A stretch of DNA of 64,000 bases from CAMDPA01 sp964574325 (GTDB lineage: Bacteria; Pseudomonadota; Alphaproteobacteria; Rhizobiales; Hyphomicrobiaceae): the NCBI GenBank assembly GCA_964574325.1, contig CAZNMY010000011.1, forward strand, positions 27,975-91,974, written 5' to 3'. Below are positions 41,962-50,982 of the stretch, one piece after another. The notes under the pieces were generated by a model, which saw only the letters and a list, made by a program, of their open reading frames with translations, made no database searches and was not told the origin of the DNA. Within the stretch, counting starts at the first letter, position 1. The number at the start of each line of letters is the position of its first letter. The translations under genes and the position numbers were made by a program.

Positions 41962-42366
41962 ATGAAGATCACCATTGAAACGCATGTCAAAGCCCACATC
42001 GAAACGGTCTGGCGCGCGTATGTTTCTCCCGAGCACGTCACCAAATGGAATGCTGCGTCCGACGACTGGCACTGCCCGCGCGCGACGAGCGATTTGCGTG
42101 TCGGCGGCCAGTTCAGCTCACGCATGGAGGCCAAGGACGGCAGCATGGGCTTCGACTTTGCCGGCACCTACACGAACATCGTCGAGCACAAGCGGATCGA
42201 CTATTCATTCGGCGACCGGGCAGCGACAGTCGAATTTGTTCCCGGCCAGAACGCGGTCATGGTGCGGGTGTCATTCGACAGCGAGCCGACACATTCGCTG
42301 GATCAGCAGAGAGACGGCTGGCAGGCGATCCTCAACAAGTTCGCGCGGCACGCTGAGTCCCTTTAG
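41962..42366 (+). CDS. SRPBCC (AHSA1-type) protein
   Basis: A 134-residue protein: ITIETHVKAHIETVWRAYVSPEHVTKWNAAS and the C-terminal helix WQAILNKFARHAES identify the START-like fold. AAGGAGCAAACC precedes the ATG. Second of three SRPBCC genes in this gene cluster. Confidence 0.88.
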   Translation: MKITIETHVKAHIETVWRAYVSPEHVTKWNAASDDWHCPRATSDLRVGGQFSSRMEAKDGSMGFDFAGTYTNIVEHKRIDYSFGDRAATVEFVPGQNAVMVRVSFDSEPTHSLDQQRDGWQAILNKFARHAESL

Positions 42367-42405
42367 CGAACAGGCCCTATTTGATCCCAAGCGACAGGAG
42401 CTGCC

Positions 42406-42777
42406 ATGCAATACGCCATCCTCTGCTATCACGACGAAAAGGTCACCTGCGCTTGGTCGCAGGAGCATGACGACGCCGTCATGGCCAAGCTCGGCACGGT
42501 GATGGAGAAGTATGCTGCCAACGGAAAGCTCGGGCCGGTCGCGCGCCTGCTGCCGACGACGGCGGCAACGACGCTGCGCAAGGATCGCGAGCCAGGTATC
42601 GTGATCGACGGACCGTTCGCGGAGACCAAGGAGCAGCTGCTCGGCTTCTACATTGTCGACTGCAGCGACCTCGAAGAAGCGCTGGAGTTCGCGCGCGAGC
42701 TCGGCGCCGTCAATCCGGGTGGCGCTTATGAGATCCGGCCAGTCGGCATGTTCATGCCAGGAAAGGCTGCGTCGTGA
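42406..42777 (+). CDS. YciI/DGPF-domain protein
   Basis: A 123-residue YCII-related protein with the DGPF motif (VIDGPFAETKEQLLGFYIVDC). Genes of this family are typical partners of ECF42 sigma factors, as here: the stop overlaps the sigma factor start by 4 bases. Function of the family is not settled. Confidence 0.9.
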   Translation: MQYAILCYHDEKVTCAWSQEHDDAVMAKLGTVMEKYAANGKLGPVARLLPTTAATTLRKDREPGIVIDGPFAETKEQLLGFYIVDCSDLEEALEFARELGAVNPGGAYEIRPVGMFMPGKAAS

Positions 42778-44024
42778 CCGACCAGGGCTGGATCGGCAAT
42801 GTCATCGCCGCCGCCCGGCCGCAGGCGCTGGCCGCATTGTTGCGCAACTTCCGCGATCTCGACGCCGCAGAGGAGGCTTTTCAGGAGGCGTGCCTGCGTG
42901 CGCTTCGCGCCTGGCCCAAGAACGGACCGCCGCGTGATGCCGCAGCATGGCTGATCATGGTGGCCAAGAACGCCGGCATCGACACGGTGCGCAAGCAGAG
43001 CCGCATGGCGCCGCTGCCGCCCGAGGCAATGATTTCGGATCTTTCCGATGTCGAGAGCGCGCAAGTACAACGCCTCGACGAGGCCGACTACCGCGACGAC
43101 ATTCTGCGGCTGTTGTTCGTCTGCTGCCATCCGGATTTGCCGGTAACGCAGCAAATCGCGCTGGCGCTCCGAATCGTCTCCGGCCTCTCGGTCGCACAGA
43201 TTGCACGCGCCTTTCTCGTATCCGACGCGGCCATGGAGCAGCGCATCACGCGTGCCAAGTCGCGCATCGCTGGCGCGCATGTGCCGTTCGAAGTTCCCGG
43301 GGCCGTTGAGCGCTCTGAGCGGCTCGCAGCTGTGGCCGCGATGGTCTATCTCGTCTTCAACGAGGGCTACACGAAAAATATCGCCGAGCACGGCGCCAAG
43401 TCGCCGCTGTGCGGAGAAGCCATTCGGTTGGCCCGCCTGCTGCTGCGCCTCTACCCGGCGGAGCCCGAAATCATGGCGCTGACGGCGCTTCTCCTGCTTC
43501 AGCATTCACGTGCTGCAGCCCGCTTCGATGACGACGGCGCCGTCGTCCTGCTCGAAAAACAGGATCGAACGAGGTGGGATCGACGGCTGATCGCCGAAGG
43601 TCTGGCGCTCATCGACAAGGCGATTCGCCATGGTCGTCCCGGACCCTACCAGGTACAAGCCGCCATCGCAGCGCTGCATGCGCGTGCACCAACATTTGCC
43701 GAGACCGACTGGGCCCAGATCGAGCTGCTCTACGGCACGCTTGAGCGCATGGAGCCCTCGCCCGTCGTCACGCTCAACCGCGCCGTGGCCGTGTCACGCA
43801 CGCGCGGTGCCGCCGACGCGCTGGCCCTGATCGAGCCTCTCAGCACGAAACTTGATCGCTATTTCTATTTCCACGGCGCGCGTGGTGCATTTCTCAAGGA
43901 CCTCGGCCGCCACGACGAGGCACGCATCGCTCTCGACCGCGCCATTGCACTCGCAAATACGGCGGCCGAAGCGGCACACATCCGCGCCGAGATCGAGAGC
44001 CTTACCGCCACACGAAAGCACTAG
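42774..44024 (+). CDS. ECF42-type RNA polymerase sigma factor
   Basis: A 416-residue protein. The sigma-2 region is at the N-terminus (RNFRDLDAAEEAFQEACLRALRAWP), the sigma-4 HTH around residues 130-165 (LALRIVSGLSVAQIARAFLVSDAAMEQRITRAKSRI), and a long C-terminal extension (about 190-416) with tetratricopeptide-like helices (DUF6596-type) replaces an anti-sigma factor. It probably activates the DGPF genes next to it. Confidence 0.92.
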   Translation: MTDQGWIGNVIAAARPQALAALLRNFRDLDAAEEAFQEACLRALRAWPKNGPPRDAAAWLIMVAKNAGIDTVRKQSRMAPLPPEAMISDLSDVESAQVQRLDEADYRDDILRLLFVCCHPDLPVTQQIALALRIVSGLSVAQIARAFLVSDAAMEQRITRAKSRIAGAHVPFEVPGAVERSERLAAVAAMVYLVFNEGYTKNIAEHGAKSPLCGEAIRLARLLLRLYPAEPEIMALTALLLLQHSRAAARFDDDGAVVLLEKQDRTRWDRRLIAEGLALIDKAIRHGRPGPYQVQAAIAALHARAPTFAETDWAQIELLYGTLERMEPSPVVTLNRAVAVSRTRGAADALALIEPLSTKLDRYFYFHGARGAFLKDLGRHDEARIALDRAIALANTAAEAAHIRAEIESLTATRKH

Positions 44025-44037
44025 CAGGAGATGTCCA

Positions 44038-44379
44038 ATGAAACGCTACCTCATCTCGTTCGACGACGGGGCAATGAACCATATCACCGCGGCGGAGCTG
44101 CCGGCCGTGAGCGACGCATCGCACGCGGTCGTTCGTGCGGCGAAGGACGCTGGCGTCTGGATCTGGGGCTGTGGTGTCTACAGACAAAAAGCGAGCATCG
44201 TATCTGTCGACGGGTCGGTCGCTGACGGTCCATTTCCGGAAACCAAGGCGGTCGTCGGCGGCTTCTCAATCATCGAGGTGGCCACGCATCAGGAAGCGCT
44301 GGAATGGGCTTCGAAGATCGCTGCGTCGTGCCGGTGCGCACAGGAAGTGCGCGAGATCATGTTCGATCCCGAGAGCTGA
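44038..44379 (+). CDS. YciI-like protein, second copy
   Basis: A 113-residue YCII-type protein: MKRYLISFDDGAMNHI, DGPFPETKAVVGGFSIIEV (DGPF motif), and EALEWASKIAASCRCAQEVREI. Together with 42406 it flanks the ECF42-type sigma factor. CAGGAGATGTCC precedes the ATG at 44038. Confidence 0.88.
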   Translation: MKRYLISFDDGAMNHITAAELPAVSDASHAVVRAAKDAGVWIWGCGVYRQKASIVSVDGSVADGPFPETKAVVGGFSIIEVATHQEALEWASKIAASCRCAQEVREIMFDPES

Positions 44380-44461
44380 TCGTGCGACAAGCCCGGTCAG
44401 CCGAACGTGACGTTGGTCATGCGTTGCTGCCATGTGGTCCATCAGCTGGAGGACGACGATC

Positions 44462-44923
44462 TTGCCTAAAATTGACATCGCCGCCGTGCCTGAACGCAAA
44501 GGCTCTGGCTATCCAGCGCCCTTCGACGCACCTTGCACCGAGCGCGTGAGGCAGCGACTGGGCAACGCTGGCGGGCTGGCCGATTTCGGCGTGAACCTGA
44601 TGCGCCTTCCGCCCGGCAATTGGTCGAGCCAGCGGCACTGGCATTCTCACGAGGATGAATTCGTCTACGTGCTGGCAGGTGAACTCACGCTGGTCGACGA
44701 CAACGGCGAAACCGTGCTGCGTCCGGGTGACTGCGCCGCATTTCCGAAAGGCAACGGTAACGGTCATCACCTGATCAATAAGGGGCGCGCGACAGCCGTC
44801 TATCTTGAGATCGGCACGCGCCATCCCGCCGACAAAACCACGTGTTCCGACATCGACCTGATGAGCGCCAATGCGGACGGCCGGTTCGTGCGGAAGGACG
44901 GCACCGCCTATCCAAACCCCTGA
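44462..44923 (+). CDS. Cupin-domain protein, copy 1
   Basis: A 153-residue cupin: WHSHEDEFVYVLAGELTLVDDNG and PGDCAAFPKGNGNGHHLIN are the two cupin motifs. The start is TTG at 44462 with GGAGG 9 bases before it. It is a paralogue of the cupin at 53854-54324 (shared HWHS-x-EDE and TCSD/TCPD segments and NP C-terminal end). Confidence 0.85.
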   Translation: MPKIDIAAVPERKGSGYPAPFDAPCTERVRQRLGNAGGLADFGVNLMRLPPGNWSSQRHWHSHEDEFVYVLAGELTLVDDNGETVLRPGDCAAFPKGNGNGHHLINKGRATAVYLEIGTRHPADKTTCSDIDLMSANADGRFVRKDGTAYPNP

Positions 44924-45096
44924 GTGGCACCAATAGCACCCCGCCGCCAACCGGCCGATATCGAGATCCTTGGTGCAACCTCGACGAAAGGCATGGCGCC
45001 ACGCCGAGCGGCCGTGTGCAAGACGCTGGTACCGGTCGCACATAAACGGTGCGCGGGGACTGACGCAATCTTTGAAGCTCAACACTTAGCTCTTGC

Positions 45097-45124
45097 GCTA
45101 ACTATCGCACGTGCTATAGTTAGC
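45097..45124. promoter_or_regulatory. ArsR-type operator
   Basis: GCTAACTAT (45097-45105) and ATAGTTAGC (45116-45124) form a perfect 9-bp inverted repeat with a 10-base spacer, ending three bases before the ArsR-like gene's ATG. The position overlapping the start region suits autorepression. Confidence 0.6.
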
Positions 45125-45127
45125 CAC

Positions 45128-45466
45128 ATGGGAAACAATCAAGTCACTCTTGATCGCACCTTCAACGCCCTCGCAGACCCCACACGTCGAGCCGTCGTTC
45201 AGCGGCTTGGCAGAGGGGACGTGTCGGTGAGCGATCTCGCCATGCCGTTCGACATGGCGTTGCCATCGTTCATGAAGCACATCCGTGTGCTGGAAGGAGC
45301 AGGACTGATTGTTTCCAAAAAGGTCGGTCGAGTTCGAACATGCAAGCTTAAGCCAGAGAAACTAGCGCTCATCGAGCGATGGTTTGATGACCAACGCTCG
45401 ATCTGGGAAAGCCGGCATCAGAATCTCGACGGGCTGCTCAAAACACTGAAAGGACAACAACAATGA
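45128..45466 (+). CDS. ArsR-family regulator
   Basis: A 112-residue winged-helix repressor: TFNALADPTRRAVVQRLGRGDVSVSDLAMPFDMALPSFMKHIRVLEGAGLI is the ArsR HTH. No metal-binding Cys is evident, as in the ArsR proteins usually paired with SRPBCC genes. It overlaps the SRPBCC gene by 4 bases, the usual ArsR-SRPBCC pair. Confidence 0.92.
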   Translation: MGNNQVTLDRTFNALADPTRRAVVQRLGRGDVSVSDLAMPFDMALPSFMKHIRVLEGAGLIVSKKVGRVRTCKLKPEKLALIERWFDDQRSIWESRHQNLDGLLKTLKGQQQ

Positions 45467-45969
45467 AAGCCAATCTGCAATTCGATTTCCTTGTCGACAA
45501 GGAAAAGAAGACCATGACGATCAAGCGCGAGTTCGACGCCAAGCGACAGCTCGTCTGGGACTGCCACACCAATAGTGAGCTTCTCGATCAGTGGTTCGCA
45601 CCCAAGCCGCTGACGACGAAGACAAAGCACATGGATTTCAGCGAAGGCGGTTACTGGCACTACGCGATGATCGACCCCAGCGCTCAGGAATACTGGGGGC
45701 GCATGGATTACAAAACTATCCGCCCCATCGACAACTACACGGCTTTTGACGGGTTTAGCGATGCAAGCGGCGCGCTCAATCCCTACCTTCCTCGCGGCGA
45801 ATGGACCGTCAACTTCAAAGAAAATGGCACCCGCACGCTCGTGCACACAGTGGTTGCTTATCAATCAGCCGAGGCCATTCAGCAGGTCATCGATATGGGC
45901 GTGAAGGATGGCATGACCTCCACAATGGAGCGCCTGGACGAACTCCTCCTCACTTTGACCAAAAGCTAA
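45463..45969 (+). CDS. SRPBCC (AHSA1-type) protein, coupled to ArsR
   Basis: A 168-residue START-like protein: TIKREFDAKRQLVWDCHTNSELLDQWFAPKPL and the C-terminal GVKDGMTSTMERLDELLLTL. Coupled to the ArsR gene through ATGA and followed by DUF1801, DoxX, acetyltransferase and DUF1772 genes on the same strand, probably one transcript. Confidence 0.9.
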   Translation: MKANLQFDFLVDKEKKTMTIKREFDAKRQLVWDCHTNSELLDQWFAPKPLTTKTKHMDFSEGGYWHYAMIDPSAQEYWGRMDYKTIRPIDNYTAFDGFSDASGALNPYLPRGEWTVNFKENGTRTLVHTVVAYQSAEAIQQVIDMGVKDGMTSTMERLDELLLTLTKS

Positions 45970-45994
45970 GTCCTGACGAGGAAGGAGATCTACA

Positions 45995-46384
45995 ATGGCA
46001 AAAACTGACTTCAAAACGATCGACGAGTACATCGCGACATGCTCGAGCGACGATGCTGCCGGCCTGAAGGCCATTCGCAAGGCAATCCTGTCTGCTGTGC
46101 CCAAAGCCGAGGAGCGCATCAGCTACCAGATCCCCGCGTTTCATCATCACGGCTGGGTCTTCTACATGTCGGTTTTCAAGAACCACTATAACCTTTCTTG
46201 CCCGCCGCCGAGCGCGGCATTCGAGACGTTCAAGGTCGAGTTGTCCGAGTACAAAATGACGAAATCGGCCGTGCAGTTCCCCAAGAGCAAGCCGCTACCG
46301 CTCGATCTGATCGCTCGCATGGCGCGCGTGCAGGCTAAGGCAAACGCCGAAGCCGGCAGGACGGCCAAGGCAGGCGCCAAGTGA
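45995..46384 (+). CDS. DUF1801 protein, copy 2
   Basis: A 129-residue DUF1801 protein: TIDEYIATCSSDDAAGLKAIRKAILSAVPKAEERISYQIPAF and KNHYNLSCPP. The AAGGAG-type site lies before the ATG. C-terminal Ala/Lys-rich tail. Member of the ArsR-led operon. Confidence 0.88.
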   Translation: MAKTDFKTIDEYIATCSSDDAAGLKAIRKAILSAVPKAEERISYQIPAFHHHGWVFYMSVFKNHYNLSCPPPSAAFETFKVELSEYKMTKSAVQFPKSKPLPLDLIARMARVQAKANAEAGRTAKAGAK

Positions 46385-46824
46385 TGAGCATGATCGCACA
46401 ACCCAGCTGGCGTCATGCGAGCGGCACTGTCTGGACCGGACGCATCCTGAGCGGCCTTTTCGTTCTCTTCATGCTGGGAGCATCGATGACCCCGAAGCTG
46501 TTCCTGCCGCAGGTCAGCGCCCCGATCATGGCCGAGCTCGGTTGGCCGGCCAAATACACGGTCCTGATCGGTGTCATCGAGTTCGTCGGCACTCTGCTGT
46601 ACGCCTATCGACGAACGGCAGTGCTCGGGGCGATCCTCCTCATGAGCTTGCTCGGCGGTGCCATGGCTACGCAGCTCCGCGTCGAGAGCCCGCTGTTCAG
46701 CCACGTCTTGTTCAGCCTGTATTTGGGCCTCGTGATGTGGGGTGGCCTTTGGCTGCGCCTCCCGGGCCTCCGCGCGATTTTCCCGATTGCTGGTCGCGAT
46801 GCCCTACCGGAGGGAACCCGATGA
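46384..46824 (+). CDS. DoxX-like membrane protein, copy 3
   Basis: A 146-residue protein with four hydrophobic segments; 'LGWPAKYTVLIGVIEFVGTLLYAYRRTAVLGAILLMSLLGGAMATQLRV' and 'LFSHVLFSLYLGLVMWGGLWLR' align with the protein at 14899-15288. The ATG at 46384 overlaps the DUF1801 stop; GTG 46381 is an alternative. Confidence 0.85.
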   Translation: MSMIAQPSWRHASGTVWTGRILSGLFVLFMLGASMTPKLFLPQVSAPIMAELGWPAKYTVLIGVIEFVGTLLYAYRRTAVLGAILLMSLLGGAMATQLRVESPLFSHVLFSLYLGLVMWGGLWLRLPGLRAIFPIAGRDALPEGTR

Positions 46825-47288
46825 CGTTTGCAGTTCGGACACTCTCAGCGGGAGACACAGATGCGCTGAAGGCGCTCAATGCTCTATTCAGTGCGGCATT
46901 CGAGGATCCAGTCGCCTATGGGACCAAACTGCCGAGCGAAGCCTACCTGGCAAGCTTGCTCGCGAAGGAGCACTTCATCGCCGTCGTCGCCTCCATTGGC
47001 GAGGCCATAGTCGGCGGATTGACAGCCTATGTGCTCGACAAGGCGGAGCAGGAACGACGTGAGATTTACATCTACGATCTCGCCGTCGCCGAGGACCATC
47101 GACGGAAAGGGATCGCGACAGCGCTGATCCGGCAACTGCAGGATGTCGCTGCCGCGCGCCGCGCCTACGTCATCTTCGTGCAGGCTGATCTCGTCGACGC
47201 ACCGGCCATCGCGCTCTACGCCAAGCTCGGCACGCAGGAGACGGCACACCACTTCGACCTCCCAGTCCCAGACCGTAACGGCCGATAG
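46821..47288 (+). CDS. GNAT acetyltransferase, AAC(3)-I-like
   Basis: A 155-residue GNAT protein whose layout follows aminoglycoside 3-N-acetyltransferase type I: 'IGEAIVGGLTAYVLDKAEQERREIYIYDLAVAEDHRRKGIATALIRQL' with acetyl-CoA-binding RRKGIA, then 'YVIFVQADLVDAPAIALYAKLG' and a terminal HFDLPVP. Whether it confers aminoglycoside resistance cannot be told from sequence alone. Confidence 0.85.
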   Translation: MTFAVRTLSAGDTDALKALNALFSAAFEDPVAYGTKLPSEAYLASLLAKEHFIAVVASIGEAIVGGLTAYVLDKAEQERREIYIYDLAVAEDHRRKGIATALIRQLQDVAAARRAYVIFVQADLVDAPAIALYAKLGTQETAHHFDLPVPDRNGR

Positions 47289-47319
47289 GCCGGTTCGGTA
47301 TGCAAATCTGGAGCACGCC

Positions 47320-47811
47320 ATGTTGACGTATCTCACGACAGGATTGCTCTGGTTCGCCGCCGTTGGCTGTGGGCTCATGGGCGGCGTCTATTTCGCGTTC
47401 TCGGCGTTCATCATGACGGCGTTTGCACGCATTGCGCCGCAGAGCGGTATGGCCGCCACGGCTGCCATCAATGACGTGATCCTGAGATCACTCTTTATGC
47501 CGCTGTTCGCCGGAACGACACTCGCGGCACTCGTCCTGATGGGAATAGGTTCTTTCCGCTGGAGCGAGCCAGGCTCCTTCGCCATGGTCGTTGGCGGCGG
47601 GTTCTATGTCGTCGGCATGTTCGCGGTGACGATGGTTTGCAACGTCCCGCTCAACAACGAGTTGGTCCGCCTGGTCGCTACCGATCCTGCAGCCCACGAA
47701 GTGTGGAACCGCTACGTCGCCGATTGGACGAGATGGAACCATGTGCACACAGTCGCCTCGGCTGCTGCCGCATCCGCCTTTATCGTCGCCCTCGTCTCGT
47801 TTCGCGGCTGA
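47320..47811 (+). CDS. DUF1772 membrane protein
   Basis: A 163-residue protein with four hydrophobic segments and the DUF1772 features 'VYFAFSAFIMTAFARIAP' and 'CNVPLNNELVRL...WNRYVADWTRWNHVHTVASAAAASAF'. Relatives include anthrone-oxygenase-type proteins. Last gene of the ArsR-led operon; the next gene converges after 10 bases. Confidence 0.88.
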   Translation: MLTYLTTGLLWFAAVGCGLMGGVYFAFSAFIMTAFARIAPQSGMAATAAINDVILRSLFMPLFAGTTLAALVLMGIGSFRWSEPGSFAMVVGGGFYVVGMFAVTMVCNVPLNNELVRLVATDPAAHEVWNRYVADWTRWNHVHTVASAAAASAFIVALVSFRG

Positions 47812-47821
47812 GCGGCGTGCA

Positions 47822-48610
47822 CTACCGCGACCGCAATGCCGCCGCCGTTACCTCGTCGGCTGGATAGAACGCCTCGAGCGACAACTCGGACAGCGTAATG
47901 TCGACGGCCGTTCCGAACACCGTGACTGTGCTTAGGAACGACAGTACGCCGCCATGGGTTCTGAGCTTCAATGGTACGGCGATGGCGTCCGCTTCACTGA
48001 CTGCCCCGTGATCCTTCTTCGCACTTCCGCCCGGATAGGCCGAGACCTCTTTAAGCAGGGCATCGATGGTAGCATCGCGCGTGATACGATGCTGTCGGCG
48101 AAGACGCTCGATCAAGTGTGCGCGCCACTCGCTCAAGTTGACGATCAGCGGTGCAAGACCGCGCGGATGCAGACTGAGGCGTATGACATTGACTGGCGGC
48201 TTGACCAGCTCGGGATCGGCGCCTGCGAGCAGCGGCGTCACGGCCGTGTTGGCGGAGACGAGCATCCACTTGCGATCGACGGCCATGGCCGGAAACGGCT
48301 CATGGGCTTTCAGCACCTGCTCGATCGCAGTGCGTGCCCGCACCATCGCGGGATCATCGAGGGGTCGGTCTCGGTAGATCGGCGCGAAACCGGCCGCGAG
48401 CAGCAAAGTGTTCCGCTCTCGCAGGGGAACGTCGAGGTGCTCGGCGAGCGTGATGACCATCTCGCGCGACGGAGCGGCCCGCCCGCTTTCGATGAAGCTC
48501 AGGTGCTTCTGCGAGATTTCGGCTTCGGCCGCGAGGTCGAGCTGGCTCAGGCGGCGTTGCTCGCGCCACGTGCGCACAAGCGCGCCGATCGATTGTCCTG
48601 TTGCTGTCAT
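47822..48610 (-). CDS. XRE regulator with MmyB-like ligand domain
   Basis: A 262-residue regulator. HTH: 'GALVRTWREQRRLSQLDLAAEAEISQKHLSFIESGRAAPSREMVITLAEHL' (residues 10-60). The C-terminal part (AFYPADE, and 'GLAPLIVNLSEWRAHLIERLRRQ') fits the MmyB-like ligand-binding domain. The ATG at 48610 is preferred to 48646. Transcribed away from the membrane protein gene at 48774. Confidence 0.9.
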   Translation of the reverse strand: MTATGQSIGALVRTWREQRRLSQLDLAAEAEISQKHLSFIESGRAAPSREMVITLAEHLDVPLRERNTLLLAAGFAPIYRDRPLDDPAMVRARTAIEQVLKAHEPFPAMAVDRKWMLVSANTAVTPLLAGADPELVKPPVNVIRLSLHPRGLAPLIVNLSEWRAHLIERLRRQHRITRDATIDALLKEVSAYPGGSAKKDHGAVSEADAIAVPLKLRTHGGVLSFLSTVTVFGTAVDITLSELSLEAFYPADEVTAAALRSR

Positions 48611-48773
48611 CGCTGGAGCATATGTGCGACCGAGCACCGCGTTCAACTACCTCGTGGGTAATACCGCATCGAAGTCTCTCATCCTTCATTACCTCGCACG
48701 CCATCGCGATCCCTCGCGGACCGCGCCATTCTCGATGTCGTCGCAAGGACAAACGAGAACGAGGAGAAGCATC

Positions 48774-49172
48774 ATGTCACTGACCAACCACCCCGGTTTT
48801 CTGCGCGCCGTCCTGCAAATCGACGCCGTCACCTGCGTCGCAACCGGCCTGCTGATGACGGCCGGTTCGAGTGTGGTCGCCGGGCTGACACAAATTCCGA
48901 GCAGCGTGTTGTTGACCGCGGGTGCAAGCCTGTTCCCGATCGCGGCTTTCATGGCGTTCGCCTCAGGCCGGGCCGCCGGCTGGCCAGCCGGCGTTTGGCT
49001 CATCATCCTCGGCAATATCGGCTGGGTGCTGGCCAGCGTCGGGCTGCTTGTGACCGGCGCCATCAAACCGAACGCACTTGGCGTCGCGTTCGTGCTCTTC
49101 CAGGCGGGGGCTGTCGCGGTCCTCGCCGCGCTGGAGTACATGGGCCTGCAGCGCGTCGTGCGCACGACCTGA
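48774..49172 (+). CDS. Four-span membrane protein
   Basis: A 132-residue protein with four hydrophobic segments, no charged catalytic motif, and ribosome binding site GAGGAG before the ATG. The fold resembles small SPW/DoxX-like membrane proteins but no family is certain. Possibly regulated by the divergent XRE/MmyB-like regulator. Confidence 0.75.
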   Translation: MSLTNHPGFLRAVLQIDAVTCVATGLLMTAGSSVVAGLTQIPSSVLLTAGASLFPIAAFMAFASGRAAGWPAGVWLIILGNIGWVLASVGLLVTGAIKPNALGVAFVLFQAGAVAVLAALEYMGLQRVVRTT

Positions 49173-49223
49173 TATGTGGCGACGCGCCCGGCTATGGCCA
49201 GACACATACAGGAGATCGCTGCC

Positions 49224-49688
49224 ATGGACGATTGGAGCCTACCCTGGGACGGCGGATGCTTGTGCGGCGACGTTCGCTTCCAGATCAGCGCGGCCCCGCT
49301 CATGTCGATGGCTTGCCACTGCAGCGGCTGCCAAAAGCTCACCGCAAGTGCCTTCTCGTTGTCGCTCCTCGTGCCAACTACAGGCTTCAACGTGACGAAG
49401 GGCGAGCTCGTTCTCGGCGGTCTGCACGGACCGCATCGCCAGAACTATTGCCCGCGCTGCAAGAGCTGGCTGTTCACCAATCCTCACGGCCTGGATACAA
49501 TCGTCAACGTGCGCGCAACTCTGCTCGACGAGCACAGCTGGGTCGTGCCGTACATCGAGTCCGGCGCCGCCGAGAAACTGCCTTGGGCCACAACGCCGGC
49601 AGTCCGCAGCTATCCGATGTTCCCGCCGATGCAGGATTACTCAGCACTCATCGAGGCGTTCGGGCGCGACGGCGTGCGACCGCGTTGA
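49224..49688 (+). CDS. GFA-family protein, copy 1
   Basis: A 154-residue Mss4-like (GFA) protein: GGCLCGDVRFQIS, CHCSGCQKLTASAFSL and YCPRCKSWLF supply the zinc-binding Cys residues. Family named after a glutathione-dependent formaldehyde-activating enzyme. A second GFA gene follows directly, probably a tandem pair of distinct members. Confidence 0.9.
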   Translation: MDDWSLPWDGGCLCGDVRFQISAAPLMSMACHCSGCQKLTASAFSLSLLVPTTGFNVTKGELVLGGLHGPHRQNYCPRCKSWLFTNPHGLDTIVNVRATLLDEHSWVVPYIESGAAEKLPWATTPAVRSYPMFPPMQDYSALIEAFGRDGVRPR

Positions 49689-49743
49689 GGTCGTGATCGC
49701 CTTTGACGACGATAGAGGTCGTACACACCACAGGAGACGTACC

Positions 49744-50148
49744 ATGAAGCTTCAAGGCGGCTGCCACTGCGGCACCATTCGCTACGAGGCCGAGGGCAAT
49801 GCGATCACACACGCCCTCTGCCACTGCACCGATTGTCGCCGGCATGCGGGCGCGCCGATGGTCGGCTGGACCATGTATCCGACGGCGGCCGTCAAGGTCA
49901 CGAAAGGCACGCCGAAGATCTACAAGTCCTCGGACAACGGCCGCCGCCACTTCTGCGCGGATTGCGGCACCGGGCTGTTCTACGTCAACGAGGTGATCCT
50001 GCCTGGAATCATCGACATCCAGAGCGCGACCTACGACGATCCAAACGCGGTCCCAGCACGTGCGCACATCCAGGTGACCGAGCGCATCAAATGGATGGAG
50101 AACGCTCACACGCTGCCGGCGTTCGAGCGGTTTCCGCCGATGACGTAG
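49744..50148 (+). CDS. GFA-family protein, copy 2
   Basis: A 134-residue GFA protein: GGCHCGTIRYEAEG, CHCTDCRRHAGAPMVGWTM and FCADCGTGLFY. AGGAGACGTACC precedes the ATG. The gene converges on the Ada-type gene after 21 bases. Confidence 0.9.
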   Translation: MKLQGGCHCGTIRYEAEGNAITHALCHCTDCRRHAGAPMVGWTMYPTAAVKVTKGTPKIYKSSDNGRRHFCADCGTGLFYVNEVILPGIIDIQSATYDDPNAVPARAHIQVTERIKWMENAHTLPAFERFPPMT

Positions 50149-50169
50149 CAGTCGTGGCGCATCACGACG

Positions 50170-50760
50170 TCAACGGTAGGAACTCGGCGCACGACCCAGT
50201 TCGCGTTGAAAGGCCTGGTTGCAGCGGCGAATGCTGGAGAAGCCAGCTTCGAAAGCGATCTCCGCAATTGGTAGCGACGTCTTCTCAAACAGGTGCACCG
50301 CGATATCCAGCCGTCGTTGCAACGCGACCTGCCCGGGCGTGCGTCCGATATGCTCGACGAACAATCGCGTCAGGTGGCGTGCGCCGATCCCGAGCTTTTC
50401 TGCGAGCGCGTCGACTGACGCGTGATCGAGAAACCCAGCCTCGATGAATTTCTGTGCGCGGCGAACCGTTGCCAGAGTGCCGATCCATGCGGGGCTCCCC
50501 GGTGTAGCCTCCGGACGGCAGCGCTTGCACGCGCGGTAGCCATCGGATTCGGCGGATTTGGCGTCGAGGTAGAAAGAAACGTGGTCATCACGCGAATGGC
50601 GCGACGGGCAGATCGGACGGCAGTAGATGCGCGTCGTCTTGACGGCGATGTAGAACACACCGTCGAAAGCCTTGTCGCGAGCCATACGCGCACTATTGCA
50701 GACGTGCCACGGTAGGGTCGCAGTGTTGTGCGCCGGTCGGCGGACTGCTGGTGATGTCAT
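50170..50760 (-). CDS. Ada-type methylphosphotriester-DNA sensor/AraC regulator
   Basis: A 196-residue protein. The N-terminal Ada domain has four zinc-binding Cys (C47, C51, C78, C81; FDGVFYIAVKTTRIYCRPICPSRH...ACKRCRPE), one of which accepts methyl groups from phosphotriesters. The C-terminal AraC HTH (about 95-196) ends at FQRELGRAPSSYR. It resembles B. subtilis AdaA in size and lacks the AlkA glycosylase part of Ada-AlkA proteins. No ribosome binding site is clear for the ATG. Confidence 0.9.
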   Translation of the reverse strand: MTSPAVRRPAHNTATLPWHVCNSARMARDKAFDGVFYIAVKTTRIYCRPICPSRHSRDDHVSFYLDAKSAESDGYRACKRCRPEATPGSPAWIGTLATVRRAQKFIEAGFLDHASVDALAEKLGIGARHLTRLFVEHIGRTPGQVALQRRLDIAVHLFEKTSLPIAEIAFEAGFSSIRRCNQAFQRELGRAPSSYR

Positions 50761-50982
50761 GCAACGACTCTACGGTTGCAGTGCCGTCGCGGCAATCGCA
50801 GCACACCGTGTGATGTCCGAATCCTGCCAGCATGGCGACGATCGTTCGCCTATTCTGATGGTGCAGTCTCGTCGGCGCTGGTACTTCTCGACGGGCTGCA
50901 GAAAAATTCTCCCTGCCTTGTCGGCTCAACAGTTCCAGCCCCGTCCTTGGTGGACCAGTCAAGCGGCAAGAAAGGATGTCCG

